DNA of 6,930 nt from Rhodospirillales bacterium Alpha_05 (GCA_001603335.1 LUYR01000244.1:1-6930), one strand, 5' to 3'; counted from the stretch's first letter, positions 1-6,479 are shown. Notes: generated by a model from the letters alone, not told the origin. Program-made: numbers and translations.

Positions 1-904
1 CCACCGCCCCCGCCGCCACCCGCTCGGGGCGCAACGTTGCCAAGGTGCCGTCGGGCTGCTCCACCGTCACCGCCACCGCCGACAGCGCCAGCAGGTTCTC
101 CGCGCTCGCCCGCGCCCGACCGCGCGCGATCGCGTCGAGATACCGCCCGATCAGCAAAAAGAACAACAGCGCGGCGGCGGAATCGAAATACACGTGTGCG
201 CCCGAGGTCGCGGTCTCCCACAGCGACATGCCGCAGGCCAACCCCACGCCGAGGACGATCGGCACGTCCATGTTGGTATGGCCGCGCCTGAGCACGCCCC
301 AAGCGCTCTTCAGGAACGGCCGGATCGCATAGGCCACCGCGGGCAGCGCGATCAGGGCGGAAATCCAGTGCAGAAAGTCGCGCGTCGCCGGACCCATCTC
401 GCCGCCGCCGCTCCATACCGAAACCGACAGCAGCATCACGTTCGCCGCCGCGAACCCGGCCACCGCCATCGCCCGCAACAACCCCGCCTGCCGCGCCTGC
501 GCCGCGCTCCTCAGCGCCTCGGGGTCGAACGGCAGCAGCCGATACCCCACCGCCCGCACCGGCGACACGATCTCCGCCGCCAGCTCCGGCCCGCCCCGCC
601 AGGAGAGGCGCAGCCGCCGCGTCGTCATGTTCAGCCGCGCCGCGGTCACCGCCGGATGCCGCCTGAGAAGCGTCTCGATCAGCCAGACGCACGCCGCGCA
701 ATGCAAGCCGTCCACCACCGCGTGCAGGCTCGACTCCCCCTCCGCCGTCGCGGTCACCGCCGGAGCCAAATCCATCGGCGACAGATCGTCCGGCCGCAGC
801 CACCGCATCGCCGGATCGGTCACCCGCCGCCGGTAATACGCCTCCAACCCCATGCCGCGCAGCAACCCATACGCCGCCCGACACCCCGGACAGCAAAACT
901 CCTC
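1..904 (-). CDS. ccoI: CcoI/FixI copper-translocating P-type ATPase, N-terminal part, cut by the window edge
   Basis: This is the N-terminal third or so of a P1B-type ATPase that moves copper across the inner membrane for assembly of the cbb3 oxidase. The frame is open from 904 to the left edge without a stop. In order it shows EEFCCPGC and GLEAYYRRR (second half of the cysteine-rich N-terminal metal-binding domain), a heavy-metal-associated domain with GLHCAACVWLIE, a first membrane pair near MAVAGFAAANVMLLSVSVW, then RGHTNMDVPIVLGV and YFDSAAALLFFLLIGRYLD, all typical of CcoI. The TGES, CPC and DKTGT motifs would lie beyond the edge. No normal start codon with a good ribosome site is in this frame; the first ATG is at 853, inside the conserved domain. 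The expected N-terminus lies in another frame (899-1016). Valine codons are mostly GTG (20 of 24 from 853 on), unlike ccoH. Identity is firm; whether the gene is intact is not. Confidence 0.9.
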
Positions 905-1016
905 CCGCCTCGACCGGCGCGCCGCAGTGACGGCAGGCGTGCGAGGGGCTCTGCCCCTCGACCCCGCGAGGGGACTCGGCCCCCTCGACCCCAGATGTTT
1001 TTGCGCGAAGCGCCAT
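899..1016 (-). other. Out-of-frame N-terminal segment of ccoI, partly encoded by the intergenic repeat
   Basis: Starting at ATG 1016 (AGGCAGG lies just upstream) an open frame reads through the left arm of the repeat and then into SHACRHCGAPVEAGG at about 955-900. CxHCGxPV is the normal first half of the metal-binding domain at the N-terminus of CcoI-type ATPases and is normally followed after a few residues by FCCxGC. Here FCCPGC follows at the right distance but one base out of frame. The shift lies within the GGAGGAG run near 899-907. A sequencing error, a real frameshift mutation, or recoding at this G-rich run would all fit. The 20 or so residues before CRHCG come from repeat DNA and look non-native, so the original start may have been lost or replaced. 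Confidence 0.6.
942..960. repeat. Perfect hairpin, left arm of the repeat
   Basis: CGAGGGGC (942-949) and GCCCCTCG (953-960) form a perfect 8-bp stem around a 3-base TCT loop. A second hairpin follows at 967-987, with a 7-bp CGAGGGG/CCCCTCG stem. The first hairpin ends 5 bases from the HACRHCG coding remnant of ccoI, so it marks the ccoI-side border of the repeat. Confidence 0.75.
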
Positions 1017-1080
1017 AAGCCTGCCTACGCTGCAAGGAGGGGGAGTAGCGCTAACGCGCAAAAAACCAGCTCGAGGGGGT

Positions 1081-1100
1081 CTGGGGCCTCGAGGCCCCAG
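1081..1100. repeat. Perfect 20-bp palindrome, right arm of the repeat
   Basis: The 20 bases equal their own reverse complement, with CTCGAG at the centre and CTGGGGC/GCCCCAG at the ends. It lies between the 1107-1125 hairpin and the T6 tract (minus strand) at 1060-1065. In a transcript running out of ccoH it would be the second stable stem met by RNA polymerase. Confidence 0.85.
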
Positions 1101-1106
1101 TGGGGT

Positions 1107-1125
1107 TCAGGGGCAAAGCCCCTGA
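1107..1125. repeat. Perfect hairpin just after the ccoH stop
   Basis: TCAGGGGC (1107-1114) and GCCCCTGA (1118-1125) form an 8-bp stem around AAA. It begins 15 bases beyond the ccoH stop codon. It has no T-tract directly after it, so on its own it is not a classic intrinsic terminator; it may protect or process the 3' end of the upstream transcript. Confidence 0.7.
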
Positions 1126-1140
1126 CCTTCCCGCCCTCCG

Positions 1141-1653
1141 TCATGGGATCTCGATCCGTTGGCGGAGGCGGAACTTGGGTTCGTCGGCGTGGCGGGCGAT
1201 CAGGCGGACTTCCCACTGGCCTTTGAACGGCAGGAGGGTTTCGGCTTCGTAGGTTCCGGGGGCGACCGGGTCGAGGGTCATGCGGATATCGTGGCCGGTG
1301 ACCGTGGGGCGGTCGATTTCCGCGGTAATGCGGAGGCCGTCGACGGGGGTGTTGTCGGCGTCGACGAGGGAGAAGCGCCAGCGCACGGTGCGGGCGTCCT
1401 CGTCTTCGGGTTCGGTGGCGACGACGGTGAGCTTGGCGGTCCAGCCGAGCGCCGCCTGGGCGCGTTCGGCTGCGATTTCGGCGTTGTACTGGTTGCCTTT
1501 TTCAAACGCGTGCTCGACCGCGAGGCCGGAGAAGGTGGAGGTGGCGAACTTCATCATCGTCATGTTGACGGCGAAGACGACGACGAACAGCGCGACGAAG
1601 ATCCAGGGATACCACCAGCCTTGGGGACGCTTACGCAACATCTCGAAACTCAT
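1141..1653 (-). CDS. ccoH: CcoH/FixH, cbb3 oxidase assembly protein
   Basis: 170 residues, normal for FixH. The protein has a short cytoplasmic start, one membrane segment at about residues 15-37 preceded by GWWYPWIF, then the family signature with FATSTFSGL and FEKGNQYN (about 36-57), and a periplasmic beta-rich domain to the end. CcoH is an inner-membrane assembly factor that stays in contact with the cbb3 complex and is needed for its stability; it is thought to work with the CcoI copper supply. The ATG overlaps the ccoG stop by four bases (ATGA), so translation is probably coupled. Valine codons are almost all GTC (13 of 14), in strong contrast to ccoI just downstream. Confidence 0.93.
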   Translation of the reverse strand: MSFEMLRKRPQGWWYPWIFVALFVVVFAVNMTMMKFATSTFSGLAVEHAFEKGNQYNAEIAAERAQAALGWTAKLTVVATEPEDEDARTVRWRFSLVDADNTPVDGLRITAEIDRPTVTGHDIRMTLDPVAPGTYEAETLLPFKGQWEVRLIARHADEPKFRLRQRIEIP

Positions 1654-3089
1654 GATCCGGGCGTCGCGAACGGCGCGCGATTGACGATGCGGGTGCCGGT
1701 GGAGAGGGATTCGAGGATCATCTCGATGCGGTCCTCGCCCATCTTGGCGGCAGCGCCGCGCGGCACCGTGACGTAGACGCGGAAGGTACCGACGCTATCG
1801 AGCGGCACCGGCAGGTCGACGGAGGTGCTGGCGCGCTCGCCGTAGCCGATCACGTCCAGCGTCGCATCGGGCACCCCCGCGAGCGAGAGGCGGAAGGTTT
1901 GCGGCTCGCGGCGCATGTTGAGCACCTTGAGGGTATAGCCGTTGCGGATCGAGCCGTCGGACATCCGCACGTAGAGCGGCGAGCGCTCGTGCAGGACGTT
2001 GACGGTTTCCCGGTCGCGCAGGGCGAGGACCGCGACCATGCCGATCGCCACGGCGAGCATCAGGGTGCCGTAGAGCAGCGTGCGCGGGCGGACGAGGCGG
2101 AGCTTTTCCGGCCGGCCCTTAGCGCGGGCAACCTGGTTGGCGACCGAGTCGTAGGAAATCAGGTTGGGCGGGCGACCGACCCGCGCCATCACGCCGTTGC
2201 AGGCGTCGATGCAGAGCGCGCAGCCGATGCAGGCGAGCTGGCTGCCGTTGCGGATGTCGATGCCGGTGGGGCAGACCTGGACGCAGAGACCGCAATCGAT
2301 GCAGTCGCCGCGCCCGGTGAAGTCGCCGTCCTTCGGCGCCTTGCCGCGGGGTTCGCCGCGCCACGCCTCGTAGGTGACGATCAGCGAGTCCTCGTCGAAC
2401 ATCGACGACTGGAAGCGCGGCCATGGGCACATGTAGATGCAGACCTGCTCGCGCGCGTAGCCCGCGAAGAGGAAGGTGGAGGCGGTGAACACCCCCCACA
2501 TCGACAGCATCCAGACGCTGGTTTTGCCGTGCACGAGGTCGTCCACGGATTCGAACGCGTCGGAGAAGTAGATCAGCCAGGTCCACGAGGTGGCGAGCGC
2601 GATCACCATCCAGATCGCGTTCTTGAGCACCTTCTTGCCCGCCTTCGCGGCGGTCAGCGGCTGTTTGTCGAGCTTGATCCGGGCGTTGCGATCACCCTCG
2701 ATCCAGCGTTCGACGGCGACGAAGATGTCGGTGAACACTGTCTGGATGCAGGTGAAGCCGCACCAGACGCGGCCGAACAGCGCGGTGGCGAAGAACAGGC
2801 CGACCGCGCCGAGGATCAGGATGCCGGTGAGGTAATAGACCTCCTGCGGCCAGATCTCGATGCCGAAGAGGTAGCCGCGCCGCCCCGACATGTCGAGGAG
2901 GATCGCCTGGTCCGCCGCGCCCGGGCCGCGATCCCAGCGGATCCACGGCGCGATGAAATAGAGCGCGAGCAGGACGAAGTTGACGCGGTTCTTGAGGGTA
3001 CGGAAGTGACCTTTCGCGGCGCGCGGATAGACCTTGCGGGTCGCCGCGAACATCGAGCGCCCCTGGTTGGTGGGCACGGAATCGGGCAT
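1650..3089 (-). CDS. ccoG: CcoG/FixG, membrane iron-sulfur protein (RdxA-type, cupric reductase role in cbb3 assembly)
   Basis: 479 residues with the full CcoG layout: KVYPRAAKGHF near residue 19, membrane helices at about 36-50 and 86-106, a WCGFTCIQT motif (C110, C114), helices near 157-174 and 191-210, CIYMCPWPRFQ (C217, C221), a ferredoxin domain with C263-x2-C266-x2-C269-x3-CPTGID and C287-x2-C290-x2-C293-x3-C297, a last helix near 337-357 and a periplasmic C-terminal domain. CcoG is linked to reduction of Cu(II) to Cu(I) for the CuB site of CcoN. One oddity is isoleucine after C114, where the family usually has proline (CPQT). The chosen ATG has a GGAGG site 13 bases upstream, a long spacing. 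An in-frame ATG at 3053, giving MFAATRKVYPR, has AGGGG at better spacing and is a real alternative. Confidence 0.95.
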   Translation of the reverse strand: MPDSVPTNQGRSMFAATRKVYPRAAKGHFRTLKNRVNFVLLALYFIAPWIRWDRGPGAADQAILLDMSGRRGYLFGIEIWPQEVYYLTGILILGAVGLFFATALFGRVWCGFTCIQTVFTDIFVAVERWIEGDRNARIKLDKQPLTAAKAGKKVLKNAIWMVIALATSWTWLIYFSDAFESVDDLVHGKTSVWMLSMWGVFTASTFLFAGYAREQVCIYMCPWPRFQSSMFDEDSLIVTYEAWRGEPRGKAPKDGDFTGRGDCIDCGLCVQVCPTGIDIRNGSQLACIGCALCIDACNGVMARVGRPPNLISYDSVANQVARAKGRPEKLRLVRPRTLLYGTLMLAVAIGMVAVLALRDRETVNVLHERSPLYVRMSDGSIRNGYTLKVLNMRREPQTFRLSLAGVPDATLDVIGYGERASTSVDLPVPLDSVGTFRVYVTVPRGAAAKMGEDRIEMILESLSTGTRIVNRAPFATPGS

Positions 3090-3095
3090 GTCGGT

Positions 3096-3977
3096 TTACT
3101 TGCCTCCACCGAGCGAGTGGACGTAGATCGCCACCTGCTTGATATCCACGTCGGTCAGGCGGCCCTGCCATGTCGGCATCACGCCATGCCGCGGGGAGTT
3201 GATCTGGGTGATGATGTCGTTGCGGTCGCCGCCATAGAGCCAGATCTGGTTGTTGAGCGCGGGGGCGCCGTTCTCCTTGGTGCCTTCGCCCTTCGGGCCG
3301 TGGCAGACCGCGCAGTTCGCCTCGAACAGCGTGTGGCCCTCGGGCTTGCCGGGCTGGCCCGACGAGATCGCGACGATGTAGTCGGCGAGGGTGGCGATCT
3401 GGGCGCGGTCGAGCAGGCCGTCGCGGCCGAACGCGGGCATCATCGAGTTGTGGCTGTTCGGGTCCTCGTTGCGCACGCCGTGGGTGATCGTCTGGACGAT
3501 CTCGGGCAGGGTGCCGCCCCACATCCATTCGTCGTCGACGAGCGCGGGATAGCCCTTCGACCCGGTGCCGCCGATGCCATGACAGGCCGCGCAGTTTTCC
3601 TTGAAGATCACCTCGCCACCGCGCATCGCCACCTGGAGAAGCTCGGGGTTGGCGACGATCGCCGGGGCGGAGAGCGACTTCATCGGCTCGAGCCACTGGC
3701 TGCGCGCGTTGGCGGTTTCGCCGAGGTTGGCGCGCAGATCGGCGCGCGAGCTGTAGCCCAACAGGCCGCCGAAGTAGCGGTGCGCAGCCGGGAACGACGG
3801 CATCACCACGGCGAACACCAGCGCCCAGGCGATGCACACCATGAACACGATCACCCACCAACGCGGCAGCGGGTTGTTGAATTCGGCGATGCCGTCCCAT
3901 TCGTGGCCCATGGTCTTCGGGCTGTCGGCGGACGGCTTGGATTCACCGTGGGTATCGTAGTGGGTTTCGTCGGCCAT
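3096..3977 (-). CDS. ccoP: CcoP/FixP, diheme cytochrome c subunit of cbb3 oxidase
   Basis: 293 residues, usual length. The cytoplasmic start carries the family signature HEWDGIAEFNNPLPRWW (25-41), then one membrane segment at about 41-60, then two periplasmic cytochrome c domains. Heme-binding motifs are CAACH (C129, C132, H133) and CAVCH (C222, C225, H226). The likely distal methionine ligands are in SMMPAFG (about 180) and GVMPTW (267). CcoP receives electrons from soluble cytochrome c or the bc1 complex and passes them to CcoO. The start ATG lies 10 bases after the ccoQ stop, with GAGGGG overlapping that stop as the ribosome site. All key residues are present. Confidence 0.96.
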   Translation of the reverse strand: MADETHYDTHGESKPSADSPKTMGHEWDGIAEFNNPLPRWWVIVFMVCIAWALVFAVVMPSFPAAHRYFGGLLGYSSRADLRANLGETANARSQWLEPMKSLSAPAIVANPELLQVAMRGGEVIFKENCAACHGIGGTGSKGYPALVDDEWMWGGTLPEIVQTITHGVRNEDPNSHNSMMPAFGRDGLLDRAQIATLADYIVAISSGQPGKPEGHTLFEANCAVCHGPKGEGTKENGAPALNNQIWLYGGDRNDIITQINSPRHGVMPTWQGRLTDVDIKQVAIYVHSLGGGK

Positions 3978-3987
3978 GTTCCGCCCC

Positions 3988-4164
3988 TCAGATTTTCTTG
4001 TCGTCCGAGGGCGGCTGGCCCTCGTCGTCGCGCAGCGGGATCTCCGCGGCGTCGGAAAACTTGTCGCGATTCCGCGGCCAGAAGGCCCAGGCGATGATGA
4101 CCACGAACAGGCCCATCAGCCACAGCCCCCAGATCGAGCGGAAGAACGCCACGACTTCGTTCAT
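3988..4164 (-). CDS. ccoQ: CcoQ/FixQ, small membrane subunit of cbb3 oxidase
   Basis: A 58-residue protein that begins MNEVVAFFRSIWGLW and ends with TGA at 3988-3990. It has a single membrane segment at about residues 11-29, then the FixQ signature FWPRNRDKF followed by AAEIPLRDDE, and a charged tail ending DDKKI. CcoQ is not catalytic; it stabilises the association of CcoP with the CcoNO core. Size, position between ccoO and ccoP, and the WPxNRxxF motif make the call secure. Its ribosome site AGGAG overlaps the ccoO stop codon, which suggests coupled translation. Confidence 0.93.
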   Translation of the reverse strand: MNEVVAFFRSIWGLWLMGLFVVIIAWAFWPRNRDKFSDAAEIPLRDDEGQPPSDDKKI

Positions 4165-4170
4165 CGCGCG

Positions 4171-4175
4171 CTCCT
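4171..4175 (-). promoter_or_regulatory. Ribosome binding site of ccoQ overlapping the ccoO stop
   Basis: The minus strand reads TAGGAG then six bases then ATG. The TAG is the ccoO stop codon and the AGGAG shares its last two bases, so a ribosome finishing ccoO sits on the ccoQ initiation site. This fixes the ccoQ start at 4164. Confidence 0.75.
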
Positions 4176-4899
4176 ATCGATCCGCCTGGCCGGGATCGAA
4201 CTTGGTGAAGTCGACCATCCGGCCGAGAATCTGCAAGTACGCGATCAGGGCGTCCAACTCGGTGAGGCGATCGCCCTCGCCGTCGAAGTCGCCGACCGCC
4301 GCCTTCGGGTAGCGTTTCAGCAGACCGTCGGTGTCGGCATCGGGGGTCGCCTGCGCGGCGAGGTCGGCCTGCGCGTTCGCGATCATCTCGTCGGTGTAGG
4401 GGTCGCCCAGGGTCTTCAGGGTGTCGAGGTGGGCGGCGGCGTCCATCTTGAGCGGCGTCGTCGCGAGGTGCGGATAGCCCGGCATCACCGATTCCGGCAC
4501 CACCGCGCGCGGATTGATCAGGTGGCGGACGTGCCAGTCGTTGGAATACTTGCCGCCGACGCGGGCGAGATCGGGCCCGGTGCGCTTCGACCCCCACTGG
4601 AACGGCCGGTCGTAGATGCTCTCCGCCGCGAGGCTGTAGTGGCCGTAGCGTTCGGTTTCGTCGCGGAACGGACGGATCATCTGGCTATGGCAGAGGTAGC
4701 AGCCCTCGCGCACGTAGATGTTGCGCCCCGCGAGTTCGAGCGGCGAATAGGGCCGCACGCCCTCGACCTTCTCGATCGTCGATTCGATGGTGAACAGCGG
4801 CAGCACCTCGACGATGCCGCCGATCGACACCGTGATGAAGGTCGCCAGGAACAGCACCAGCAGATTTTTTTCCGCCTTGGCGTGGATGAATTTCGACAT
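4174..4899 (-). CDS. ccoO: CcoO/FixO, monoheme cytochrome c subunit of cbb3 oxidase
   Basis: 241 residues. An N-terminal membrane anchor covers about residues 12-36, followed by the periplasmic domain with the heme c motif CYLCH (C67, C70, H71) in the family context GRNIYVREGCYLCHSQMIRPFR. The probable distal heme ligand is M139 in SVMPGYPHL. GPDLARVGGKYSNDWH is also typical. CcoO hands electrons from CcoP to the low-spin heme b of CcoN. The C-terminal part (about 165-210) is a variable acidic stretch, followed by a conserved helix with ALIAYLQILG. The ATG lies 17 bases after the ccoN stop, behind a GGGGGGA ribosome site. Nothing is missing. Confidence 0.97.
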   Translation of the reverse strand: MSKFIHAKAEKNLLVLFLATFITVSIGGIVEVLPLFTIESTIEKVEGVRPYSPLELAGRNIYVREGCYLCHSQMIRPFRDETERYGHYSLAAESIYDRPFQWGSKRTGPDLARVGGKYSNDWHVRHLINPRAVVPESVMPGYPHLATTPLKMDAAAHLDTLKTLGDPYTDEMIANAQADLAAQATPDADTDGLLKRYPKAAVGDFDGEGDRLTELDALIAYLQILGRMVDFTKFDPGQADR

Positions 4900-4916
4900 G
4901 TCGTGCCGTCCCCCCG

Positions 4917-6398
4917 TTACTCGGCCGGCGCGCCCTGCGGCGCGCTTTCAAACGGCTGTTCGACGCGCACGTCGCCCCGCACCGTACGGTACATGTTGTA
5001 GGCCATGATGAAGCCGCCGGTGAGGAAGAGAACGCCGCCCAACCCGCGGACGATGTAGTAGGGATGCATCGCCTCGACCGACTCGACGAACGAATACTGG
5101 AGGAAGCCCCAGGAGTCGTAGGCGCGCCACATCAGGCCCTGCATGATCCCCGAAATCCACATCGAGGTGATGTAGAGCACGATGCCGATCGTCGCGATCC
5201 AGAAGTGGTAGCTCACCAGGCGCATGGAATAGAGGCCGGAGCGCTTCCACAGGATCGGCACGAGGTGGTAGAGCGCGCCGAAGGAGATGAACGCCACCCA
5301 GCCGAGCGCGCCCGAGTGCACGTGGCCGATGGTCCAGTCGGTGTAGTGGGAGAGCGAGTTGACCGCCTTGATCGACATCAACGGGCCCTCGAAGGTGCTC
5401 ATGCCGTAGAACGCCACCGAGGTGACGAGGAAGCGCAGCACCGGATCGGTGCGCAGCTTATCCCACGCGCCCGAGAGGGTCATGATGCCGTTGATCATGC
5501 CGCCCCAGGAGGGCATCCACAGCATCACCGAGAACGCCATGCCGAGGGTCTGCGCCCAGTCGGGCAGCGCGGTGTAGTGCAGGTGGTGCGGGCCGGCCCA
5601 GATGTAGAGGAAGATCAGCGCCCAGAAGTGGACGATCGAGAGGCGGTAGGAATACACCGGCCGCTCCGCCCGCTTCGGCACGAAGTAGTACATCAGGCCG
5701 AGGAACCCGGCGGTGAGGAAGAAGCCCACCGCGTTGTGGCCGTACCACCACTGGGTCATCGCATCCTGGACGCCGGTATAGGCGGAATAGCTTTTCGCGC
5801 CGAAGAACGACACCGGCAGCGCGAGGTTGTTGCCGATGTGCAGGAGCGCGATGGTGACGATGAACGCGAGGTAGAACCAGTTGGCGACGTAGATGTGGGG
5901 CTCGCTGCGCTTCAGGATCGTGCCGAGGAAGACCGCGAGATACGCCACCCAGACGATGGTGAGCCAGATGTCGACGAACCATTCGGGCTCGGCGTATTCC
6001 TTGCCCTGGCTGAAGCCCAGGACGTAGCCCAACGCCGCCATCACGATGAACAGCTGGTAGCCCCAGAAGACGAAGCGCGCCAAGGGCTCGCCGCCGAACA
6101 GCGAGGCGCGGCAGGTGCGCTGCACGACGAAGAACGACGTGCCGATCAGGACGTTGCCGCCGAAGGCGAAGATCACCGCCGAGGTGTGCAGCGGCCGCAA
6201 CCGGCCGAAGGTGGTCCACGGCAGATCGAGGTTGAGCGCGGGGAAGGCGAGCTCGAAGGCGATGTAGACGCCCGCGAGGAAGCCCACCAGGCCCCAGATC
6301 ACCGCCGCGACGGTGAACTTCTTGATGATCTCTTCGAGATAGGGCTCGGCCCCGGCGTTGATCGCCGCACCCGGCGAATTCTGGACGACGGCGGTCAT
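4917..6398 (-). CDS. ccoN: CcoN/FixN, catalytic heme-copper subunit I of cbb3 oxidase
   Basis: 493 residues from the chosen ATG. CcoN reduces O2 to water at the heme b3-CuB site and pumps protons (C-family heme-copper oxidase). Many membrane helices are visible. Likely ligands by family position are H71 in RPLHTSAVIF (low-spin heme b), H221 in WWYGHNAVGFF (CuB, cross-linked to a tyrosine, probably Y265 in IFLYIWAGP), H271 and H272 in GPHHLHY (CuB), and H359 and H361 in TIGHVHSGALGW (heme b3 and low-spin b). The start at 6398 has AGGCAGGA six bases upstream. An in-frame ATG at 6461 would add 21 residues, rich in arginine and unlike the family, without a good ribosome site, so I rejected it. 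This is the first gene of the operon. Confidence 0.97.
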   Translation of the reverse strand: MTAVVQNSPGAAINAGAEPYLEEIIKKFTVAAVIWGLVGFLAGVYIAFELAFPALNLDLPWTTFGRLRPLHTSAVIFAFGGNVLIGTSFFVVQRTCRASLFGGEPLARFVFWGYQLFIVMAALGYVLGFSQGKEYAEPEWFVDIWLTIVWVAYLAVFLGTILKRSEPHIYVANWFYLAFIVTIALLHIGNNLALPVSFFGAKSYSAYTGVQDAMTQWWYGHNAVGFFLTAGFLGLMYYFVPKRAERPVYSYRLSIVHFWALIFLYIWAGPHHLHYTALPDWAQTLGMAFSVMLWMPSWGGMINGIMTLSGAWDKLRTDPVLRFLVTSVAFYGMSTFEGPLMSIKAVNSLSHYTDWTIGHVHSGALGWVAFISFGALYHLVPILWKRSGLYSMRLVSYHFWIATIGIVLYITSMWISGIMQGLMWRAYDSWGFLQYSFVESVEAMHPYYIVRGLGGVLFLTGGFIMAYNMYRTVRGDVRVEQPFESAPQGAPAE

Positions 6399-6404
6399 AC
6401 GATA

Positions 6405-6412
6405 TCCTGCCT
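6405..6412 (-). promoter_or_regulatory. Ribosome binding site of ccoN
   Basis: AGGCAGGA lies six bases before the ATG at 6398 and decides between this start and the in-frame ATG at 6461, which has no comparable site. Confidence 0.55.
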
Positions 6413-6430
6413 TTCGGGGGCAAAGCGGCG

Positions 6431-6445
6431 GCAAGCGGCGTGCAA
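6431..6445 (-). promoter_or_regulatory. Possible sigma-54-like promoter element upstream of ccoN
   Basis: The minus strand reads TTGCACG, four bases, TTGC. The sigma-54 consensus is TGGCACG-N4-TTGC, so only the first G of the -24 GG pair differs. From here a start site would fall near 6419, giving a leader of about 20 bases that just contains the ccoN ribosome site. Against it, the -24 GG is nearly invariant in true sites, and CGCCGCTTG occurs twice in tandem here, so the match may be chance. No activator site was found. Confidence 0.25.
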
Positions 6446-6479
6446 GGCGATGTCCCCCCATCTTGATGCGTTGGTACTT

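Larger units (their letters stand above)
942..1125. repeat. Composite inverted repeat of GC-rich hairpins between ccoH and ccoI
   Basis: Two related arms face each other around a spacer of about 34 bases (1014-1047). The pairing blocks are CCCCCTCGA at 980-988 with TCGAGGGGG at 1071-1079, GTTTTTGCGCG at 997-1007 with CGCGCAAAAAAC at 1055-1066, and AGCGC at 1009-1013 with GCGCT at 1048-1052. Each arm also carries its own hairpins outside these blocks: 942-960 and 967-987 on the left, 1081-1100 and 1107-1125 on the right. Read towards the centre, each arm is hairpin, hairpin, T-tract, so the element looks like two inverted copies of one repeat unit. This resembles the dispersed GGGGC...GCCCC palindromic repeats common in GC-rich alphaproteobacterial genomes; I cannot name the family. 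It overlaps the presumed 5' end of ccoI. Confidence 0.8.

Noticed and set aside
194..1018. Plus-strand open frame of 274 codons opposite ccoI
   Set aside because: Arginine, proline and histidine-rich shadow of the ccoI frame; no domain and no support.
820..1035. Minus-strand open frame of 71 codons starting at 1035
   Set aside because: It is the third frame across the repeat and the ccoI N-terminus; it encodes neither CRHCG nor FCCPGC.
1060..1100. Classic intrinsic terminator after ccoH using the T6 tract at 1065-1060
   Set aside because: The only stem directly before the T-tract is CCAG/CTGG with an 11-base loop; the strong palindrome is 15 bases away, so I mention attenuation only as a possibility.
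1025..1216. Small minus-strand open frame (63 codons) running from the end of ccoH into the repeat
   Set aside because: Overlaps the ccoH 3' end out of frame and is proline/arginine-rich repeat translation, with no sign of being a gene.
1899..4097. Very long plus-strand open frame (732 codons) and a similar one at 5064-6518
   Set aside because: They are antisense to ccoG, ccoP, ccoQ and ccoN, give low-complexity Arg/Ala/Asp-rich protein without recognisable domains, and are what GC-rich coding DNA produces on the opposite strand.
6399..6461. In-frame upstream ATG at 6461 for ccoN
   Set aside because: No good ribosome site, and the added 21 residues are arginine-rich and unlike CcoN N-termini; ATG 6398 is well placed behind AGGCAGGA.
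6463..6476. Possible FNR/FixK box TTGATGCGTTGGTA
   Set aside because: Only the TTGAT half matches; the other half should be ATCAA and reads TGGTA, with one match of five.
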